Positions 13,001-25,219 of a DNA stretch of 64,000 nt are shown here, piece after piece; position 1 is the stretch's first letter; each line of letters starts with the position of its first letter. The notes under the pieces are model-generated. The model did no database searches and was not told where the DNA came from. It worked only from the letters and a program-made list of their open reading frames with translations. The stretch lies in the NCBI RefSeq assembly GCF_041146395.1, contig NC_090989.1:45596501-45660500 (forward strand), read 5' to 3'. Source of the stretch: Eulemur rufifrons (Eukaryota; Chordata; Mammalia; Primates; Lemuridae). The position numbers were made by a program, and so were the translations under genes.

Positions 13001-14218
13001 GCTGAAAGGGAGAGACATGTTTGCAAAATTAAAAAAAGAGAAAAACATTACTCTTTATAATTACAAGGATTATTCAGCCATGGATCTGTGTTCTCTTTAC
13101 CCCCATGGAATTTAGTAATTTTCTAACATACTAAGACAGCCACTACTGATATAACGTTTCTCTTTTCTCAACTGCCAAGTTTAAAAATACTACTTGCCCT
13201 ACACCAATCATAGTTAATCAAAATGAAATGAGATAATATAAATGGAAATGCTTTGAAAAGCCTCAAGTGCTATCTGTATTTAAGAGGGAGTAGTGATATG
13301 AGTATCAGTGGTAGTCCTAGTGATGGAGGTGTATAGCAAGTTTTCCCACAGGGTCTCCCAATTTAGGGCCCACAGAGGACTAGTTCTGTGAGAAGTCCCT
13401 TGGAGACCAGGCAGAGTATGGGGTTGATTTTGTAGTTAAATAACTTTAGAAAGCACTACATATAATATCTAACTATTCAAGGTTTGGAATAGCCCTACAC
13501 TAAAGAAATCTGTTTTATTTTAATAACACAGAATTTCTGGAACATAAATAGATTTGAAATATTTTTTCTACATAACACCTGTTAATATTCCTAGGCATTG
13601 GAGTTCCATGGAGCATCATTATTATTCAGAGGGGACATAAAATTAAATGGTCACCTGAATCAAATGCTGATCATAACAGGCCAACTCCTTTCCCTCATGA
13701 GACCCCAAACTCTTGCCTACACTAGCAACATGAAAAGTAGGATTCTTAATTCATGAGTAAAACTACTGATACCAACATCCCCTTCAAAAATTGAAACCCA
13801 GATTTGGGACCTAAAAGGATGTCACAAACACCTTTCATTTACCAGTTTTTATACCTATGCCTATAATACTTTTGCCACAAAGAATAATCAGAGGAAAATA
13901 CAGCCATGTATTTTAAAGAGTATAGCACTCATAGTCTCAAAATGAAAATAAATAAACAAATGTTTATTAGTGTGATTAGCCTTATGCTAACACTTTGAGC
14001 AACACAGAGTTTCTTGCTTTCAAGGAGCTTACCATATTATTGACTTCTCAGTTTGAGACATGTGTGTTCTAGAAAGCAGAAGTAAAGGTAAGATGTCACA
14101 AATTAAATTAATAATATTCATTTGTTCAGATATGAACACGAGTGACCTTTAGAAATGTCACCACCTGTGAGAAACCCTTCTGCCAGTCACAGAGAGTGGG
14201 GGAATGAAAAAGCCCACT
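10082..14218. other. Unassigned DNA with scattered weak repeat relics
   Basis: About 4 kb without a recognisable gene. Around 12150-12230 is a fragment of the old 'aaatatttactgaacatgac...ttccaggtaccacagcaggc' dispersed repeat. A T-run lies at 12601-12611. The longest open frames (under 100 codons) have no recognisable domain. Confidence 0.4.
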
Positions 14219-14225
14219 TGATCTT

Positions 14226-14906
14226 TTAAAATTTTTTTTATTTCAGCATATTAAGGGATACAAATATTTAGGTTATATTGCCTTTGCCCCACCCGAGTCA
14301 GAGCTTCAAGCATGTGCATCCCCCAGACAGTGCGCACCGCACCCATTAGTGTGAATATACGCATCTCCTCCTGCCCCCTTCCACCTGCCCAACACCCCAT
14401 GAATCTTACTACTATATGCACACATAAGTGTTGATCAGTTAATACCAATTTGATGGTGAGTACGTGTGGTGCTTGTTTTCCCATTCTTGTGATACTTCAC
14501 TTAGTAGAATGGGCTTCAGCTCTATCGAAGGTAATACAAGAGGTGCTAGATCACCATTGTTTTTTTGTGGCTGAGTAGAACTCCATGGTATACATATACC
14601 ACATTTTATTAATCTACTCATGTATTGATGGGCACTTGGCAGACTTAAACCTAGGCATGAAACTATTAGAATTCTAGAATAAAATGTGGGAAATACTCTT
14701 ATAGACATTGGCCTGGGCAAAGAATTTATGAGGAAGACCCCAAAGGCAATCACAGCAACAACAAAAATAAATAAATGCGACCTGATCAAATTAAAAAGCT
14801 TCTGCACAGCCAAGGAAACTATCACGACAGCAAACAGACAACCTACAGAATGGGAGAAAATATTCTCATGCTACACATCTAATAAAAGGCTGATAACTAC
14901 CCCATC
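14226..14906 (-). mobile_element. LINE-1 (lemur-type), 3' end in reverse plus an inverted 5' piece (twin-primed)
   Basis: 14226-14638 is an antisense L1 tail: T-rich tail, 3' UTR with 'gacagtgcgcaccgcaccca', and the last codons of ORF2 up to 'tgtattgatgggcacttgg'. From about 14640 to 14898 the sequence flips and reads ORF2 in the sense direction (open frame 14686-15003 containing '[18 protein letters not shown]'). About 300 bp of ORF2 between the two parts is missing. This arrangement is the classic outcome of twin priming. TGATCTT occurs at both ends (14219-14225 and 14907-14913) as a candidate target-site duplication. Confidence 0.85.
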
Positions 14907-15020
14907 TGATCTTGGACAGTGCTCTTCCTTTGCCACCAGGCCAGATGAGATCCCAGTACTCATCAGCAATTCTATGATAATAAATCCAGCACAGAAAGTC
15001 TAATAAAAATGAAGCCTCCA

Positions 15021-15311
15021 GGCCGGGCATGGTGGTTCATGCCTGTAATCCTAGCACTCTGGGAGGCTGAGGCGAGAAGATCACTTGAGGTGGGGAGTTT
15101 AAGACCAGCCAAGACCCCATCTCTACCAAAAATAGAAAAATTAGCCAGGTGTGGTGGTGTGCACCTGTAGTCCTAGCTACTTGGAGGCGGAGGCAGGAGG
15201 GTCACTTGAGCCCAGGAGTTTGAGGTTGCAGTGAGCTGTGATGACGCCACTGCACTCTACCGGGGGCAACATAATGAGAGTCTGTTTCAAAAAAGAAAAA
15301 AAAAAAAGAAT
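15021..15311 (+). mobile_element. Alu SINE, sense
   Basis: Starts GGCCGGGCATGGTGGTTCAT, has both 7SL-derived arms with the A-rich linker 'accaaaaatagaaaaatta', and ends in an interrupted A-tail. The right-arm wording 'tgatgacgccactgcactct' is the strepsirrhine-style variant. Confidence 0.95.
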
Positions 15312-15468
15312 AAAAGAATGTTCCAGAAAGACTGCAAAATGGAAAGAAGATAATCAAATTGAAAACTTAAGAAAATGTGGAAATTAGAATACAGAAGAAA
15401 TGAGAATAAGAAAAATAAAAATGAAACCAATACAAAATGACATAGATTCCTTCTGTAAAATCCCATAG

Positions 15469-15752
<284 letters not shown>

Positions 15753-16110
15753 TCCAATGGGACCAAAACTAGGAGTTACAACTTATAGAGTTTCATGGGA
15801 TCTGACCACTTTTTTGCACAAGAATTAAAGTCTCACTTCTTAACAGGTCATTTATCTTCCCATTCCCTTATCTAGTGATCTGAAGTCCATTTATTTTATT
15901 TTATTTTTTGTGGAAGGGTTAGAAACTGACATTTATTCTGTTAAGTAGACTTAATTATATAAAGCAAGTGTAATCACTAGGCCATGTTGCTTTTAGATAA
16001 CAAAACAGCTAAGAGCAATATTCCAGTCAACTCTCTCACTTGACAGATCTCTATTAAAAGAAAGCCTTCCAGCTTCCTTTCAACAGAAGTGGCCAAAAAA
16101 CATTTCTGTA
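15753..16110. other. Unassigned DNA
   Basis: Includes a small (TTTTA)n run at 15892-15907. No gene or named repeat is seen. Confidence 0.4.
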
Positions 16111-16360
16111 CAGTAGTCCTCTCTTAGCCCTAGAAGATATCTTCTAAGACTCCCAGTGGATGTCTGAAACTGCAGATAGTACTGAACCTTATATATACTA
16201 TGTTTTTTCCTATACATACATACCTTGATAAAGTTTAATTTATAAATTAGGCACAGTAAGAAATTAACAACAATAACTGATAATGAAATAAAAACACTTA
16301 TAACAATATGCCAGCATCACTACTCTTGCTCTTTGGGGACATTATTAAATAAAATAAAGG
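16111..16360 (+). mobile_element. Tigger-type DNA transposon fragment
   Basis: Begins CAGTAGTCCTCTCTTAGCCC right after TA, then 'agactcccagtggatgtctg', 'actatgttttttcctataca' and 'aagtttaatttataaattag'. These match the non-autonomous Tigger (pogo-like TcMar) end as I know it. The far end with the second terminal repeat is not found, so it is truncated at the right. Confidence 0.75.
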
Positions 16361-17459
16361 TTCCTTGAGCAAAGCATAAAATCCATTTAATCATGCACAA
16401 TAGCTGTGATGTTTTTAAGATTATCTGGCAAAGAGACTTACCTATTTCCTTATGCATAGAATGAAACTCCAAGAGTATGACTTTCCTTCTAGGAAAACAA
16501 GCAGGATGCCAGAAATGAAAAGACCTGGAATTGGCACACTGAGTGTACTCACAAAACCACATGGTGATTCTCAGGAGAAATGACAAGGGCCAACCATTAT
16601 ATTTCCACATTTAGGAAATAAATTCATAAACAATATAGAGGCCAAGGCATGTGGGGCTCTACATTGTCCCCCTTGATGTCATGGAGACTCTCTAAGGATA
16701 TTTTAGATGTTTTCTCTTTAAAGAAAGTAGATGGGAGCCGGTACCATGAGATGGTGTCAAGTTATCACAGAAGGTCCAAAAATAAGTGGCTCCCGTTATT
16801 GAATGCATGCACTGTAGGTGAAACTTCTTGTTCAATCAGTCAGTCAAAATTCTTAGTGTGTGATGGTGCACATATACAGGAGAGCAAATTCTGGCCCTTT
16901 TTATTTCATTGCACTGTCGAAACACATCTGCTCAAACACCTCCCACTTTAACTGACTCACCGGGCAGAATGAGTTAGTTTGCAGGCCAACATGCAGACTG
17001 AACCTCCTAATCCCCAATCAAAATATACAAAGCATACCATTGTCTTCTCATCCCAACATGCACAGAAAAGCACCATGCTCTTTCTTTCATGTGTGTGTAT
17101 TTCTGGATGGCGTCCTCTGGCTTATACCTGGCATTCTGAGTAATCATCTCCAGGCTCTTCCAGTGAACAAGGGCCATTATAGCTCCTGTCCAGCCTAGTT
17201 CTTCCCTGGCCCATAGAATATAGCTCATTGAATGAAAATTATCTGTTTATCTTTCTCTCTCCCTTAAAAGACTCCTTGAATTCCTCAAAAATGAGAAGCA
17301 AGCCAGATTGGTCTTTGAAACCTCAGTTTCTATGACCCTGCCAGGATCACACCAGGAAGCTCTAAATGTTTGTTTTTGTTTTGATTCAGTTTGGTTTTTT
17401 TTAATCTAATGGGGTAAGAGGCATTGGGAATTGATTTATTTAAAAAAAAAAAACAAAAA
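16361..17459. other. Unassigned DNA
   Basis: No element recognised. Open frames at 16649-16951 and 17007-17228 (reverse) are under about 100 codons and have no recognisable domains. Confidence 0.4.
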
Positions 17460-18010
17460 AACTCTACTATCCACAAATATGTATTGATTGACCACATACT
17501 CTATGATAGGCCTGGTGTCAAGAAAATGGGTTAGGCCTTCAAGGAAAAAAACAATAAGGTTGCAGAGAAAAGAGGTGGACATATGTATGAGACAAGATAG
17601 ACTGTAAGTAATATCCCAAGACAACTACCAATTTTCCTGGGAAGTTCAGAAAAAGAATCAGAAAACATTTTCTGAAGAAGGTGGTATTGAAGTAATAAAG
17701 GATTTGAGCATGTATCTATAGGTGGACTGACAGCAAGAGCTCCACCAGTCAGCACACAGAAGACACAAGTTCAGGGAACGTGTGAAAAGCAGATTGTTTC
17801 CCCTAACAGAAGCATAAGATATGTAAATGAGACTGGAAAAAATGACGGGGCCAGAACCTTGAAAAGGGTTGAATGTCAGAATGAAAATTCAGGTTTTTCT
17901 ATAAACAGTGTGGTGCTGTCAAAGGCGTCTGAACAAGGGCCTGACATAATCATTGCTGAGTTTAGAGCTATTGCTCTGGAGGTGACGTGCAAGGTGATTT
18001 GGGAATAGGA
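17460..18010 (+). repeat. Ancient mammalian dispersed repeat (family not assigned)
   Basis: The order 'tgattgaccacatactctat...gataggcctggtgtcaag', then 'gagacaagatag', '...aaggtggtattgaagtaa', 'cttgaaaagggttgaatgtc', 'tgacataatcattgctgagt' and 'ctattgctctggag' follows a common old repeat seen many times in mammalian introns. Pieces of it also appear near 3050, 12150, 41450, 49690 and 55020. I cannot name the family with confidence. Confidence 0.55.
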
Positions 18011-19085
18011 CATGTGAGTCTAAGGTCAGGGCACGTCTTAGATAATCATTTTTGCCTTTCAAATCAGAATTTTCAATTTATGAAAATCTTAGGTTGTATA
18101 AGATGTAACTCTGAGCAGGATATATTGGATTTATTAAAATTGAACATGAAGTAAATATTAATAAGAACATGAGAGACTAAACCACGAGTAGAAGGAATGG
18201 AGGATAGAAGATAAAATAGGGGTAAAGAATTCTCCATGCAGGGAAGTCTAGGATTTAGACAATTCCCATATAGTAGCTAGGGTCTAGGACAGCACACAGT
18301 AGGAGAAAACTATATTTCTCTACTACCCTGGAAGGCTTTCACTTTTCCACTCCTGGGTGAGGAAAAAAATCCCTGGGCTACATTACTCTCCCTCCATTGC
18401 ACTGCCCCCATGAGAGAATTCCTATGATAAAATTCCTTAAGAAATAGGAAAAATGTAGAATTGACTTTAGATGACATTGATTATAGGGAGGATGAAAGCT
18501 GGAAAAGCATTCAGAGACCTTAACAAAAGTCTAATAGTTTAGAAAACTAGAAGGGGCTATGATAATGTGGTCCATAGCAAAAGGGCAACCAAGTTTTCTT
18601 AGTGAAATAAAGAAGAGAAGCACTGAGGAGAGAGAGCAGCTTATAGTGGGAGGAGAGAGCTCCTTAGGAAATCACACCAGTGTATTTGGATGTCAAATAA
18701 ATCTGGCACAACAGAAAGGATTTTCAGAAACCAGGGATCAGTGTGATGTGGTTACATTTCCACCAATCAAAATGACAATTACTACTCAATTCAGAGGAAA
18801 AGAGTTAAAAGGCTGATGGGTGAGTCTGGTAAATTCTACCAAGTCCTAAATTTAGAGAGACAATGGTTACAGTTAAGAGATAGTGAAGTGGCCATGATAC
18901 ACCCCACTTTTTGGGATTCTGTACCTAGAATACAGGCGAGATGTGATGGTAGAGTGTAATCCCCTCATAGCAAACACTGGACTAACGTATGATGAGCTCC
19001 TACTCCCACGCCTAAAATTGAGCACGTGCATCATGGAATGTTGGATGGACCTCATGGGGCTGTGAAGCAGTAAGTAGAGCAGCCA
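18011..19085. other. Unassigned DNA
   Basis: I see no gene. An 85-codon frame at 18559-18816 carries no recognisable motif. Confidence 0.4.
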
Positions 19086-19275
19086 CCAGCTGGCACAGAC
19101 CAGGTATCTGAAAGGTGAAAGGAACTTTAGAGAGTGTCTGCTTAAACCTTCTTATTTTACAAATACAGACGCTGAGTCCAAAAAGGATAAAACACCTGCC
19201 GCAAGTTTTCACGGGTAGTTAGTGGCAGAGCTGGGACTGAATTCCAGATTTCCTGACTCTCCATCCAGTGCTATT
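19086..19275 (-). repeat. MIR SINE, antisense
   Basis: The run 'cttattttacaaatacagac...gctgagtcca', 'agtggcagagctgggactga' and 'cctgactctccatccagtgc' is the reverse complement of the MIR core. Confidence 0.75.
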
Positions 19276-19675
19276 TACAAAGCCAGTGGGAGCTGTGAGG
19301 CAGGCATCTGTAGGATCACCCACGTCAGTCAGCCGTACCATCTGGGCTAACAGGAAAACAGTGACTCACAAAATCCAGCCGTCCTTTGGAATGCATGAGA
19401 GGTGTGCCTTTCTTCTGTGCTGTAAAGCATTTTCAATTTCTGTAAATAAAACCTTATTTAAAATGCCCTAGGAGAGTTGGCAATTTTAAGTTCCTTATGG
19501 ATCAGGATCATATTTGGTGATTCTTAGCTTAGGCTGACAGATAGATTGGTCATTTGTTGGATGGAAAGAAAATTCCTGTATACCATACTTCAAATTACCA
19601 GATTTGCTCCAAGTGACCACACCTGTCTGTGATTTTTGCATTTTGAACCTCTTAGGAGTGGCAGGAGGAATCAGA

Positions 19676-21620
19676 CTTGAGACAGAACCATAGCTAATAT
19701 CATACTAAATGGGGAAAAACTGAAAGCCTTTCCTCTAAGATCTGGAACAAGACAAGGATGTACACTTTCACCACTGTTATTCAACATAGTATTGGAAGTT
19801 CTAGCTAGAGCAATCAGACAAGGGAAATAAATAAAGGACATCCAAATTGGAAAGGAAGAAGTCAAATTATCCTTGTTTGCAGACAATATGATCTTATATC
19901 TAGAGAAACCTAAAGACTCCACAAAAAAAACTATTAGAACTGATACACAAATTTAATAAAGTCACAGGATACAAAATCAACATACAAAAGCCAGTAGCAT
20001 TTCTTATATGCCAACAGCAAACAATATGAAAAAGAAACCAAGAAAGTAATCCCATTTACAACTGCTAAAAATAAAATACCTAGGAATAAAATTAACCAAA
20101 AAAGTGAAAAATCTTTATCATGAAAACTATAAAACATGGATGAAAGAAACTGAAGAGGACACAAAAAATGGAAAGATATTTCATGCTCATGGATTGAAAG
20201 AATTAATATTATTAAGATGCCCATACTACCCAAAGCAATCTACAAATTCAATGCAATCCCCAGAAAAATATCAATGACATTCTTCACAGAAATAGAAAAA
20301 ATAATCCTGAAATTTATGTGGAACCACAAAGACCCAGAATAGCCAAAGCCATCCAGAACAAATAGAACAAAACTGGAGGAATCACATTAAGTCATTTCAA
20401 CTTATACTGCAGAGCTATAGTAATCAAAACAGCATGGTACTGGCAAAAAAACAGATACATAGACCAAGGGAACAGAACAGAGAATCCAGAAATAAATCTA
20501 CACATCTATAGTGAACTTAGCCTCAACAAAAGTGCCAACAACATACAGTGGGGAAAGGACAGTCTCTTCAATAAATGGTGCTGGGGAAACTGGATATCCA
20601 TATGTAGATGAAAGAAACTATACTCTTATCTTTTGCCATATACAAAAATCAAATAAAAATGAATCAAGAACTTAAATCTAAGACCCAAAACTATGAAAGT
20701 TCTAAAAAAAAAAAAAAAAAATTAGGGAAATGCTTCAGGACATTGGTCTGGGCAAAGAATTCTTGACTAATACCTCCAAAGTACTGGCAACCAAAGCAAA
20801 ATTGGACAAATGGAATTAAATCAAGCTAAAAAGCTTCTGCACAGCAAAGGAAACAATCAACACAGTGAAGAGACAACTGACAGAATGGGAGAAAATATTT
20901 GCAAACTGCCCATCAGGCAAGGGATTAATAACTAGAATACATAAGGAGCTCCAACAATTCAATAGGAAAAAGTCAAATAATTTGATTAAAAAATAGGCAA
21001 AGGATCTGAATAGACATTTCTCAAAAGAAGACATAAAAATGGCCAACAGGTATATGAAAAAATACTCAACATAACTAGTCATCAGAGAAATGCAAATAAA
21101 AACTACATCTCACCCAGTTAAAATGGCTTTTACCAAAAAGACAGGCAATAATGAATAGTGGTGAGGACGTGAGAAAGGGGAACCCTCATACACTGTTGGT
21201 GGGAATGTACAACTAGTACATTGTACTATGTACAATGTACAATTAGTGCAACTGCTATGGAGAACAGTTTGGAGGTTCCTCAGAAAACTGAAAATAGAAC
21301 TACCATATGACCAATAATCTCATTGCTGGGTATACATTCAAAAGAAGGGAAATCAGTATATTGAAAAGGTATCCATACTCCCATGTTTATTGCAGCATTA
21401 TTCATAATAGCCAAGATTTGGAATCAACCTACACATTCATCAATGGATGAATGGATAAAGAAATTGTGGTACAAAAAAAATGTGGTACATATATGCAATG
21501 GAATATTATATGGCCATAAAAAGGAAACCCTGCCATTTGCAATAACATAGATGAAACTGGAGAACATTAAGTCAAGCACAGGAAAACAAATCTCGCATAT
21601 TCTCACTCATATGTCTGAGC
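19676..21620 (+). pseudogene. L1 ORF2 remnant
   Basis: The translated order matches ORF2 from just before the RT active site to the C-terminus. The catalytic box reads F-A-D-N (ttgcagacaatatg at about 19880), so the second catalytic aspartate is replaced by asparagine, which should abolish polymerisation. Stops and frame breaks occur throughout, including an in-frame taa just after 'agggaaataaataaagg'. It is a non-functional fossil. Confidence 0.85.
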
Positions 21621-22016
21621 TAAATATTAAAAACAATTGATCTCAGGGAGAGAGAGAGTAGAATGATGGTTACCAGAGTCTGGGAAGGGTATCAGGGAGC
21701 AGAGGGATAAAGTGAGGATGATTAATGGGTGCAAAAATATAGTTAGTTAGATAGAATGAACAATATTTAATAACACAACAAAGTGACTAAAAGAAACAAT
21801 AAGTTAGGGTATACTTTAAAATAACTAAAAGAATAGAACTGGAAGGTTCCTAATGCAGAGAAATGATAAATGCCTGAGGTGATGGATACCCCAATTATCC
21901 TGATTTGATTAATTCACATTGTATGCCTGTATCAAAACATCACATCTACCCTATAAATATATACAACTATTATGTACCCATAATAATTAAAAATTTAATT
22001 TAAAAAAAATAAAATT
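19676..22016 (+). mobile_element. LINE-1 (primate-era L1MA/PB-type), sense, 5'-truncated
   Basis: Starts inside the ORF2 RT domain (agctaatatcatactaaatg, ggaacaagacaaggatg) and runs through the ORF2 C-terminus to a 3' UTR ending 'tatgtacccataataattaa' plus an A-rich tail. Its 3' UTR is the same type as the antisense L1 at 8219-9805. No lemur-type GC-rich block is present. Length is about 2.3 kb. Confidence 0.92.
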
Positions 22017-22519
22017 TGAAATTTGGCAATGGCAACAAATACAAATAATTGTAAGTTAGCTGTTTGAGAAAGTTGATGTGAATACACAGCTTTTAAAGCC
22101 AAGTCCCATTGTTTTCCTATCTAAGAACCCTTGACAACTCAAGGATCTCATGCATCAAGCATATTATCCAGGGATAACCATAAAGTTACAACAGGTGAAG
22201 AAGAGACTGAGCACCCCTGACACGCATAGAAGACACCACTCTTTGTGTGAATCCTATCTGTCATCCTGGCCACACCCTAGGGGAGTCCTGCCTTCCTATT
22301 TATCTCCTTCTCACAACCACATAGGGCACTGTAAGGAAACTGGGCTAGAACCACCCCTGTTTCGGACACATGCTCAAGCCTCCAAGTCTGCAGGACACAG
22401 ACATTTAGCATTCTCTAAGTATGCTAATGGCCCGGGACATACCATTAACTACAAGCATTTACCTCCAAAGCTACAATAAAGACACTATATTCAAAGAGAA
22501 GTGAAATCTTGAAAATATA
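22017..22519. other. Unassigned DNA, possibly LTR-derived
   Basis: A 109-codon open frame at 22150-22479 has no recognisable domain. Its wording (tcctatctgtcatcctggcc, gaaccacccctgtttcgg) has the feel of an old LTR, but I cannot assign it. Confidence 0.35.
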
Positions 22520-22965
22520 CCACTTCCATCATATCATTCTACTGCTCAAAAGTCTGCAACGACTCTTTACTGCCTACAGAATACAGTTCAAACCACTGAA
22601 GTGACATTTAAGGCCTTCCACAGGCTGACCTCACCTCTCCTTAACTATTCCTCTACCTCATTGTTCTGCCACATGAATCCTTGTCTTCAGTCATGCTGGC
22701 CAATTCACCACCTACTGAACATTCCTGTATCTTCCCCAGCTGCACACATTCCCTCCCTTGCTTGAATTGCTCTACTGTCCATCACCCAGCTATCCAAATG
22801 CTACTTTCCACGGCTCCTTGCTGAAGCCTCTTTACTATTCAACTAACAGGAGTTCATGCTTTTCTTTCTCCATGAGAATATATCTACATTATTTTCCTCT
22901 GCTTTGAATACTCCCACACTGTCTGGTAGTCATTCTTAATGAATATTTGTTGATTTATTAATTCT
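22520..22965 (+). repeat. LINE-2 3' end, sense
   Basis: Diagnostic L2 order: 'ctgctcaaaagtctgcaacg', 'acagaatacagttcaaacc', 'taaggccttccacaggctga', 'cctctttactattcaac', then a terminal 'aatgaatatttgttgattta'. It is an ancient, non-coding relic. Confidence 0.85.
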
Positions 22966-24634
22966 AAACAAGCCCAAAAAAAGGTTTACATTTGCAAAGC
23001 TCTTGAAAATAAGGTAACAATCTGTAGCTGTTATTATAGCCACACAATGGAAACTTCAGAGCATCTAGTATGTTGTCATTGGAATCCTTTCTTTCCACAG
23101 AAGACCAAACTAGGTCATTTCAAACCTCAGTCACCTTCAGAGAGATTCTAGGAAGGGCATGCTAAGAGTCAGCAAAGCGATCACATTCCTGGATTCCTGA
23201 CTTGTTGTCCAGATCTGCTACTGAATCAGATTCAGGCAAGTGAGAACTGGAGAAATGAACTAATCATTAGCACCATCCAAACAAATAGAAAGCAGCGCTT
23301 TTGTTATGTTGGCTGGATATTCAGGTTAGAAAGAAGGGAATGAAGTAGGAAAAAAGGAGAAGAAAAATACAGCCCACAGCTATTAATTGCCTTCTTTTCA
23401 AATGTGCTTTTCTTGACTTTTCAGTTTCTCTTTTGTGGGGTCTCATTTTATTTGCCCAGAACACATTTCTTTTGCTAAATTAAAAAGTTACAAAGTGTTA
23501 TCCTGCCTGTAAATTTGCATCTGATTTCAGGGTTAGGTCCCAGAATAGATAATGCAATCCTCTTTCTAGGTCTGGTATCAAAGGTTATTCATTTCATAGG
23601 CTTCACTTAATGGATTTGGCCATATCCTCAATAGACATGCTATTTGGGAAGAGGAAATCTGAGTTATGGAGGGTAAAGAGAGAGTAAAACAAAATAGTAA
23701 ATGGGCAAAAAGTTGATGTGAAAGTTTTAGCTTTCTAAGCCTTCACTAATTCATTTTTCATTCATTAAACAAACAAATATCATTTGATTGTGTCATTTAT
23801 TCAATTAGTCGGACTACATATATTTGCTGAATGCTTATTTTCTGCTAGCTAGTAAACAACTAGTTATAAATCTTTCAACCAAAATGTTACTGAATGTAAT
23901 TTGAATAAGGAACATAGAGACAAAAAAATTATTAATGGTAAGACAAATAATCAATGTCATAAAACATCATGAGTAAATTTGAATAACTGTTCAAATGTCA
24001 GATTTGTGTTTATGATAAACATCTTAATTTTTTTATTGCACATATCATTAATCTTTCTTCATATCCCAGCACATGGGAGGCTACTTTGTGACTCCCAGAT
24101 ATATCCAATTGAGAATGAGCTTAGCTACAAAGGAAGCAATTGAGGCTTTGGGCTCTTGAGGCAAACAGATGGGAATATGCATGTAAAAAACTAAGTCCAG
24201 TGTAAACTTAGCACATATGGAGGTATTATTATTATCCACATGGCACTATTGGATATTTTCTTAATAGATTCTTTTAAAGTCCTTTTTTATAGTTGTAGAC
24301 CTTTTCTAGACCAATAAGTTCTTAAGGAGAGGAGGGGATTTTGCCCCTCAGGGGCATTTGGCTAAGTCTAGAGACACATTCTTTATTTTCACAGCTGGAG
24401 TGAGGGGTGAGAGTGGGTAGTTCTACTAGCCTCTGGGGGGTAGAGGCCAGCGATGCTACTTGACATTCTACAATGCACAGGAGAGGTCCCCACAGTGAAG
24501 AATTATCCGCCCTGAAATGTCAGTAAGTATCAAATTTGAGAAACCTTTCTCTTAACCATGATTTTTTCTTCTCTTGGAGCCTGGTATCACCCAAAGAAAT
24601 TAGGATCTAACCTGAGCCCCCGCTAGGTGTTCTA
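22966..24634. other. Unassigned DNA
   Basis: Single-copy-looking AT-rich DNA with no gene recognised. It lies 0.6-2.3 kb upstream of the GC-rich promoter candidate. Confidence 0.4.
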
Positions 24635-24830
24635 CAGGGCAGCCTGGTGCGCTGAAGAGCGCAGGAGGTTTGCAAGCTCACTAGCTGTGGTTCCCCCTCT
24701 TGTCGGCTTGAGCGAGTTGCTTAACCCCATTGAGATTCCTTTAAAAAAAAAAAAAAAAAAAATCTGCACAATATGGGTCACACCTACCTCATAACGATGT
24801 GCTGAACACTGAATCAAATATATGTATACA
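24635..24830 (+). repeat. MIR SINE, sense, with an internal A-run
   Basis: The pieces 'gctcactagctgtggttccc', 'gcgagttgcttaaccccatt' and 'cacctacctcataacgatgt' follow the MIR order. An A-run of about 19 (24743-24761) sits where MIR normally reads 'tcagtttcctcatctgtaaa'. An (AC)n stub follows at 24827-24836. Confidence 0.7.
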
Positions 24831-24997
24831 CACACAAATATTCAGTAAAAGTCTCTTTATTCTTTCCAGCCTACCCATCCATCCCCTCCCCACGCTCCCA
24901 GCTCTCAGTACTTCATCCCCCACCCCCAAGTCTCAGGTTCTCTCTTTTAAAATGCTTTCATTCCTTTGGTGGCAAAAATCAAGCTTGGGCCGGGAAG

Positions 24998-25004
24998 TGA
25001 GTCA
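24998..25004. promoter_or_regulatory. Putative AP-1 (TRE) site
   Basis: TGAGTCA, a perfect AP-1 heptamer in the context gaagTGAGTCAcca, about 1 kb upstream of the TATA-like box at 26009. A 7-mer can occur by chance. Confidence 0.3.
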
Positions 25005-25219
25005 CCACTCAGCAGCGAAAGGAGCTTGTTTTTCTTTCTCTGAATGCATTTCTTAATAATTTCGGGACTGATCCTTTAGCCGCGCTTGTTGGTTGAATCC
25101 TCTCTTAATATTTAAGACACACTGAGAGCTGTGGCACCAAGACATTTTCCAAATGTTAGGAATGAGAGTGTTTTAAATACCGAAAATAACCAGAGGGCAG
25201 AGAGCCCTGAAATCCTATG

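Noticed and set aside
15021..15311. A 7SL RNA gene
   Set aside because: It has the dimeric structure, middle A-linker and A-tail of an Alu, not a single-copy 7SL gene.
22150..22479. 109-codon frame as a gene
   Set aside because: Wording suggests old repeat DNA; no domain and no promoter.
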